A DNA stretch of 39,128 bases. It comes from JBKJTP01 sp046590195 (GTDB lineage: Bacteria; Bacteroidota; Ignavibacteria; Palsa-1295). The translations under genes and the position numbers were made by a program. The notes below the pieces were generated by a model, which was not told the origin of the DNA, did no database searches, and saw nothing but the letters and a program-made list of their open reading frames with translations. This document shows, piece after piece, positions 34,868 through 39,128 of the stretch. Within the stretch, counting starts at the first letter, position 1; every line of letters starts with the position of its first letter. The stretch spans positions 1 through 39,128 of the forward strand of contig JBKJTP010000049.1 in NCBI GenBank assembly GCA_046590195.1, written 5' to 3'.

Positions 34868-36109
34868 ATGTCGAAGAATTCCAATTACTCCCATCTCGAG
34901 ACGCTTGCCATTTCACTGACGACCGAGGTCGATCCAGTTTACGGCAGCATCGGTACGCCTCTCTACCAGACCTCCAACTTCCGCTTCCGCGCTCCTGGCG
35001 AATCGACAGGATTCGATTATACGCGCTCAGGCAATCCAACGCGCAACACACTCGAAAACGTACTCGCAGCACTCGAAGGCGGCGAGCGCGCAGTTGCTGT
35101 CTCCACCGGTATGGCCGCGATCGCAACGGTGCTTGCACACTTCGAGCAAGGCGCCCACATCATCGCAACACACGATTGCTACGGTGGCACGGCTCGCTTG
35201 CTGAAGCTGTATCACGAGCAGAAAAAGCTTGAGGTGTCTTTCGTCGATCTCTCCAACACAGAGAACGTAACGAACGCGATTCAGCCGAACACAAAGTGTT
35301 TGTGGATCGAGACGCCAAGCAATCCGCTGCTGAATGTTGTCGATGTCAAAGCTCTGAGCGAAGTCGCGAAGGCAAACGATCTACTCGTTGTCGTTGACAA
35401 TACATTCTTGTCACCCGCAAACTTTCGTCCGTTCGATTTCGGTGCTGATGTCATCGTGCACTCAACCACGAAGTGGCTGAATGGTCACTCCGACGTATGC
35501 GGCGGCGCTGTCGTTAGCAAGACGAAAGAGCATGGCGAGCGCTTCCAGTGGCTTGCGAACGCGCTCGGCACAACAACAGGCGTGTTCGATAGCTGGCTTG
35601 TGCTGCGCGGCATCAAGACGCTTGCTGTCCGCATGAAGCAGCATGAGGAGAATGCGCTGAAGATCGCACACTTCCTCAATCGTCATGAGAGCGTAAGCGA
35701 AGTATTCTATCCTGGACTCGAGACGCACCCAACACACGCGATCGCAAAGCAGCAACAGACAGGATTCGGCGGCGTGATCTCATTCCGCATCAAGGGTACT
35801 TACGAGAAGGAGATCTCGCACGTGTTGCGCTCAACGAAGTTGTTCTCTCTTGCAGAGTCACTCGGCGGTGTAGAGTCTTTGATCGAGCACCCTGCAACGA
35901 TGAGCCACTTCTCCATGGGCGAGGAGCTTCGCGAAAAGGCCGGCATCACTGATGACATCATTCGCATTTCAGTGGGTATCGAAAACGTTGACGATCTCAT
36001 CGCTGACCTCAGCGAAGCGCTCGATCTGACAGGGCAGACGAAGCCTACCGTTGCTCGCACACCTATCGACGCAATTCTCCATGCGATCTCTGCTGAGGTA
36101 ACAGTATGA
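34868..36109 (+). CDS. metB: Cystathionine gamma-synthase-type PLP enzyme (Cys/Met metabolism family)
   Basis: The 413-residue PLP enzyme resembles E. coli MetB through most of its length: YTRSGNPTRNTLENVLAALE, HDCYGGTARL, ETPSNPLLNVVD, VVDNTFLSPANFRP, the PLP lysine K202 in HSTTKWLNGHSD and FSLAESLGGVESLIEHPATM. With MetX next door the likely substrate is O-acetylhomoserine, either with cysteine (gamma-synthase) or with sulfide (sulfhydrylase); sequence alone does not decide. The last 25 or so residues (PTVARTPIDAILHAISAEVT) are an extra tail. It is the first gene of the riboswitch-controlled unit and overlaps metX by ATGA. Confidence 0.88.
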   Translation: MSKNSNYSHLETLAISLTTEVDPVYGSIGTPLYQTSNFRFRAPGESTGFDYTRSGNPTRNTLENVLAALEGGERAVAVSTGMAAIATVLAHFEQGAHIIATHDCYGGTARLLKLYHEQKKLEVSFVDLSNTENVTNAIQPNTKCLWIETPSNPLLNVVDVKALSEVAKANDLLVVVDNTFLSPANFRPFDFGADVIVHSTTKWLNGHSDVCGGAVVSKTKEHGERFQWLANALGTTTGVFDSWLVLRGIKTLAVRMKQHEENALKIAHFLNRHESVSEVFYPGLETHPTHAIAKQQQTGFGGVISFRIKGTYEKEISHVLRSTKLFSLAESLGGVESLIEHPATMSHFSMGEELREKAGITDDIIRISVGIENVDDLIADLSEALDLTGQTKPTVARTPIDAILHAISAEVTV

Positions 36110-37137
36110 GCGAGTTGAACAAGTTTACGATAGAAGGCACATTTGATCTCGAGTGTGGAGAAGCGCTACTGGATGCAGTGATCGCTTACGAGATCTTCGG
36201 TAAACCAAGTGCCGACAGCAGCAATATTGTCTTCGTCGGACACGCGCTTACGGGCAACACGAGCGTCACCGAATGGTGGAGCGGTCTGATCGGCGAAGGC
36301 AAGTTGATCGACACGAATAAGTATTGCGTCGTCTCTTCGAATTCCATTGGCAGCTGCTATGGATCGACTGGCCCTGATTCAGTCAAGCCATTTCCTGCGA
36401 TCACGATACGCGATATCGCACGTGCGAACAATCTGCTCTTGAAGCACCTCGGCTTCGATCAAGTATTTCTTGGCATTGGCGGTTCGATGGGCGGAATGAT
36501 CGTGCTAGAGATGGCGCTCGAACAGCCTGAGCTCTTTGCAAACATTATCCCGATCGCAGTCACAGCGTCGCATTCGCCATGGCGCATCGCGTATAGCTCG
36601 ATCATTCGCAAGACGATCGAAGCATTTGCACATGAAGGCAATGAGGGTCTCGCAAAGGGAATGAGACTAGCACGGCAGATCGGCATGGTCTCCTATCGCT
36701 CGAGCATCGAGTTCGAAAGCCGCTTCGGCCGCGAGCGTTTGTCGGATGATCCTGAGGCGTACTTTGCCAAAGACAATCTCTTTGAGGTCGAGAGCTATCT
36801 CGAGCACCAGGGTGATAAGATCGTTGCGCGGTTTGATCCGCTATCTTATCTCACGCTAACGCGTGCGATGGAGCTCTATGATCTCTCACGCGGACGTCCG
36901 TCAGGCGCGCTGAATGATCTTCCGGCAAAAATCTTTGTCGTTGCGATCAATACAGATGTTCTGTATCCTGTGCAGGAGTGCCGCGAGTTCGTTGAGCAAT
37001 TCGCGAATGCGGAGCTTGCAGTGCTTGAGTCAAACTTCGGGCACGATGCGTTCCTGGTCGATGATGCAAAGCTCGCATTGTTACTAACACCATTCGTCGA
37101 GAGCGCTCGATGTCTTGAAAAGGAGATCGCAGCATGA
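36106..37137 (+). CDS. metX: Homoserine O-acetyltransferase
   Basis: The 343-residue alpha/beta-hydrolase transfers acetyl from acetyl-CoA to homoserine. The nucleophile is Ser127 in GIGGSMGGM, the acid is the Asp in AINTDVLYP and the base is the His in NFGHDAFLVD near the C-terminus. VGHALTGNTSVTEWWSG and SSNSIGSCYGSTGP are family landmarks. Its start overlaps the metB stop and its stop overlaps hom, both as ATGA. Acetyl rather than succinyl preference is inferred from family. Confidence 0.94.
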   Translation: MSELNKFTIEGTFDLECGEALLDAVIAYEIFGKPSADSSNIVFVGHALTGNTSVTEWWSGLIGEGKLIDTNKYCVVSSNSIGSCYGSTGPDSVKPFPAITIRDIARANNLLLKHLGFDQVFLGIGGSMGGMIVLEMALEQPELFANIIPIAVTASHSPWRIAYSSIIRKTIEAFAHEGNEGLAKGMRLARQIGMVSYRSSIEFESRFGRERLSDDPEAYFAKDNLFEVESYLEHQGDKIVARFDPLSYLTLTRAMELYDLSRGRPSGALNDLPAKIFVVAINTDVLYPVQECREFVEQFANAELAVLESNFGHDAFLVDDAKLALLLTPFVESARCLEKEIAA

Positions 37138-38165
37138 GTATCGATACACTAGGCGGAGCGATCGCGCCAACGCAATTCAGGACTCAAGCTTCACAGGTGA
37201 AGACGCTCAACGTCGCCCTCTTCGGTTGCGGCGTTGTCGGCACAGGTGTGTGGCAAATACTTGAAGCCAAGCGCTCGGAACTTGTACGCCGCTTCAAGAC
37301 GAATGTCGTCATTCGTGGGATCTGCGTGAAGGATGCGGAGAAGCAACGCGATGCGAGCATTCCACGCGAGCTGATCACTGCTGATCCAGAGCAGCTTCTT
37401 GCAGATGACTCGATCGATCTCGTCATTGAATTGATCGGTGGACGCTATGAGGCGCTCGACGTGATCGAGCGTTCGCTATTGCATCGCAAGCATGTGATCA
37501 CTGCGAACAAACTAGTGCTTGCTCACGAGCTTCCGCGCTTGCGCAAGCAAGCAAGCCGCAAGGGCGTTAATTTGTTCTACAGCGCATCGGTGTGCGGCAG
37601 TGTGCCGGTGTTGCGGGCGATCGATGAATTGCGCATCGGTGATGAGATCACATCGATCAAGGGCATCGTCAATGGCTCGACGAACTTTATCCTGACGCTC
37701 ATGAGCGAGCAGGGTGTAAGCTATGAGGACGCGTGTCTCGAAGCTCGCGTACGAGGATTCCTAGAGGCTGATCCATCGCTTGATGTCAGTGGACAAGACG
37801 CTGCCCAGAAACTATCGGTCCTGACGTATCATGCATTCGGTAAGCATCTCAAGCCTGACGACATCGATCGCGAAGGCATCGAGAGGATCACGATCACCGA
37901 CATTGAAGCAGCGCGCGCCGAGAACAAGGTGATCAAGCTTATCGCTGAGGCTCGTCTCGATGAATCATCGGCCCAAGTCGTCGCACGCGTCTCGCCACAG
38001 CGTATCGACCGCGCGCATCTCTTCGCGCACACCCGCGATGAATTCAACGCGCTAGAGGTCTCGACGCTTCATGCAGGTCCGCAACTGCTTTATGGCAAGG
38101 GCGCGGGTAGCCTGCCGACCGCAAGTGCAGTGATCAGCGATCTGATCGAGTTGTTGAAGGAGTAG
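37134..38165 (+). CDS. hom: Homoserine dehydrogenase
   Basis: The 343-residue enzyme reduces aspartate semialdehyde to homoserine. The NAD(P)-binding loop VALFGCGVVGTGVWQIL lies at about 27-43, ITANKLVLAHELP near 122-134, and the catalytic region has GIVNGSTNFILTLM and FLEADPSLDVSGQDAAQKLS. There is no C-terminal ACT domain, so threonine feedback of that type is absent. AAGGAG lies nine nt upstream of the start, inside metX. Its TAG stop is the first TAG of the heptamer array that borders the next unit. Confidence 0.94.
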   Translation: MSIDTLGGAIAPTQFRTQASQVKTLNVALFGCGVVGTGVWQILEAKRSELVRRFKTNVVIRGICVKDAEKQRDASIPRELITADPEQLLADDSIDLVIELIGGRYEALDVIERSLLHRKHVITANKLVLAHELPRLRKQASRKGVNLFYSASVCGSVPVLRAIDELRIGDEITSIKGIVNGSTNFILTLMSEQGVSYEDACLEARVRGFLEADPSLDVSGQDAAQKLSVLTYHAFGKHLKPDDIDREGIERITITDIEAARAENKVIKLIAEARLDESSAQVVARVSPQRIDRAHLFAHTRDEFNALEVSTLHAGPQLLYGKGAGSLPTASAVISDLIELLKE

Positions 38166-38190
38166 GGTCTAGGGTCTAGGGTCTAGGGAG
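38163..38190. repeat. Left heptamer array (TAGGGTC)3 TAGGGAG
   Basis: Three perfect copies of TAGGGTC and one variant, in phase. Because CTAG recurs, the array supplies TAG stops on both strands: hom ends at 38165 and the minus-strand gene at 38169. It therefore also codes the last residues (LDPRP) of the four-helix protein. Confidence 0.9.
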
Positions 38191-38537
38191 TTGACAAGAC
38201 CCGCAAGCATCTTACCTACTTCCTGTGATAGGTGCCAACATTCCTTTGTTGATTCCTTCGACACAAAGCCGAGTCGCACTGCAATAATAAGGTGTGTCTC
38301 AAGTTCTGCTATTGAGCCTCGAGCGATGGACAAAAATCGCAGATAATCTCCGCGATGATGCCTTCCATAGCCTTCGGCAATATTAGCGGGGATAGAGCAC
38401 GCTGCTCGGTTGGTCTGCGAAGTAAGTCCGAATCGCTCGTCATGAGGGAAGTGCTTGGTGAGCTTATAAATTTGCTCGACCAAATCGATCGACTTCTTCC
38501 AAACGTCAAGATCGCGGTAAGATTTTAGTGTTGCCAT
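38169..38537 (-). CDS. Four-helix bundle protein (S23/IVP, TIGR02436-like)
   Basis: The ATG at 38537 gives 122 residues (MATLKSYRDLDVWKKSIDLV); an earlier TTG would add two. YRDLDVWKKSIDLVEQIYKL, the Phe-Pro-rich turn HFPHDERFGLTSQTNRAACS and IPANIAEGYGRHHRGDYLRF are diagnostic of the small four-helix proteins first seen in 23S rRNA intervening sequences and also related to the DGR accessory protein Avd. There is no 23S rRNA or reverse transcriptase nearby. Function in such stand-alone copies is unknown. The C-terminus is encoded by the left heptamer array and the gene converges on hom. Confidence 0.9.
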   Translation of the reverse strand: MATLKSYRDLDVWKKSIDLVEQIYKLTKHFPHDERFGLTSQTNRAACSIPANIAEGYGRHHRGDYLRFLSIARGSIAELETHLIIAVRLGFVSKESTKECWHLSQEVGKMLAGLVNSLDPRP

Positions 38538-38540
38538 GGA

Positions 38541-38548
38541 CAAATATA
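38541..38548 (-). promoter_or_regulatory. Promoter -7 candidate TATATTTG before the four-helix gene
   Basis: The minus strand reads TATATTTG, an exact TAnnTTTG match, three nt before the ATG at 38537. The right heptamer array begins ten nt further upstream, where -33 contacts would fall. Confidence 0.42.
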
Positions 38549-38557
38549 CAACGTACT

Positions 38558-38586
38558 GACCTTAGACCCTAACCCCTAGACCCTAG
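38558..38586. repeat. Right heptamer array, inverted relative to the left one
   Basis: GACCTTA, GACCCTA, ACCCCTA and GACCCTA plus a final G: four in-phase copies of the reverse complement of TAGGGTC, two of them degenerate. It lies 20 nt upstream of the four-helix start. Confidence 0.88.
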
Positions 38587-38658
38587 TTTAGGCATTCTTT
38601 TGGCGAGCCGCTAGGTTCTTGTGTGGTGAGATGCTCACCTTATTACGAGCCTACCCAA

Positions 38659-39128
38659 TGCACCTTGCCAGCCCTGTTTTACGAAGACTCTGCGGCGTTG
38701 TCGCGGTCTTTGCACTCTTCTTTTCTAGTCACCCTGCCGATCTGCAAGCCCAGCCGTTCGAGCCCGATTATTTCGGTCTAGGCGGCGGGATCAATATTAA
38801 CCAGCATTCGCTCGATCGAACGGTCTATAAAGGCTCGGAGCTTTGCGGTATATTCACCGAGGGCTCGGGACTGAAACCCTCATTCCATTTCCTTTACGAA
38901 ACGAAGCCGACCGGCTGGCCGATCTGGCTTTCGCCTCGACTGATCTTCAACAATTTGGGCGGCGAGCTCATGACGAACGCGACCGACACCGGCCGCATCC
39001 GCGATCCGATCGATAGCTCGCTCATCAGCTCGCGCCGCGAGCACCGCATCGATGCATCGATCCCGGAGCTTGGACTCGAGTTGTTGGGCAAGTACAAATT
39101 CGGCAGCATCTTCTTTTCGTTCGGCGGA
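38659..39128 (+). CDS. Partial exported protein, probable outer-membrane beta-barrel
   Basis: An ATG at 38659 opens a frame that runs off the right edge; 156 residues are visible. It begins with a signal peptide (LCGVVAVFALFFSSHPADLQ, then AQ). The mature start FEPDYFGLGGGINI is followed by a segment with GSELCGIFTEGSGLKPSFHF and WPIWLSPRLIF. The pattern of glycine-rich alternating strands resembles outer-membrane beta-barrel or PorT-like proteins of this group. No OmpA domain is visible yet. The call is made from signal peptide and strand pattern only. Confidence 0.7.

Larger units (their letters stand above)
38163..38586. mobile_element. Repeat-bounded four-helix-bundle unit, putative mobile element
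   Basis: A 424-nt block made of a left heptamer array, one minus-strand gene and a right array that is the inverted counterpart of the left one. No transposase lies inside or nearby. The left end coincides with the hom stop codon, so an insertion would preserve hom. Mobility is inferred from structure only. Confidence 0.5.

Noticed and set aside
38163..38190. CRISPR-like or telomere-like repeat
   Set aside because: Seven-nt units without spacers and no cas genes; telomere-like appearance is superficial in an internal chromosomal position.

Overview
The window looks like a chromosomal piece of a Gram-negative member of the Bacteroidota/Chlorobiota (FCB) group, possibly a Kapabacteria- or Ignavibacteria-like lineage. 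Three lines of evidence support this: six secreted proteins, most with a recognisable type IX secretion (T9SS) C-terminal sorting domain; a bacillithiol-type bshA gene; and five gene starts preceded by an octamer fitting the Bacteroidota -7 element TAnnTTTG. The species assignment is inference. No phage, integrase, transposase, CRISPR array or rRNA was seen.

Layout. 1-3.2 kb: a clipped minus-strand gene, a multi-pass membrane protein fused to an HExxH metallopeptidase and TPR-like tail, and a convergent YigZ/IMPACT protein. 3.3-7.3 kb: a tight plus-strand unit of bshA, a glycosyltransferase (TTG start with a good Shine-Dalgarno) and two SAM methyltransferases. 7.5-13.7 kb: three secreted proteins, two paralogous PQQ-type sugar dehydrogenases and a DUF2961/GH172 protein. 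13.7-16.4 kb: a glycosyltransferase overlapping prmC, then dtd. 16.5-26.4 kb: three consecutive large secreted proteins with an IgGFc-binding-like N-terminal module, growing from 690 to 1388 residues. 26.5-29.0 kb: a ComEC/Rec2 DNA-uptake channel.

29.0-33.6 kb is on the minus strand: a C39-like peptidase, an IorA-like thiamine-diphosphate enzyme, mtnN, kbl and a DUF2279 protein. 33.6-34.3 kb is AT-rich, with repeated small hairpins and a 75-residue basic membrane protein. Next come a GC-rich foldable stretch of unknown identity, a tRNA-Ser(TGA) and a strong terminator. 34.5-38.2 kb is a methionine module: SAM-I riboswitch, terminator, then metB-metX-hom, with the three genes coupled by ATGA overlaps. 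Homoserine from Hom is acetylated by MetX, used by the MetB-type enzyme, and the unit is very probably shut off by SAM. MtnN would recycle SAM-derived nucleosides.

From 38.16 to 38.59 kb a four-helix-bundle (S23/IVP-type) gene is enclosed by inverted arrays of the heptamer TAGGGTC. One array supplies the stop codons of both hom and the inserted gene. This compact unit looks mobile and is the most unusual item here. The window ends inside a signal-peptide-bearing, probable outer-membrane protein.
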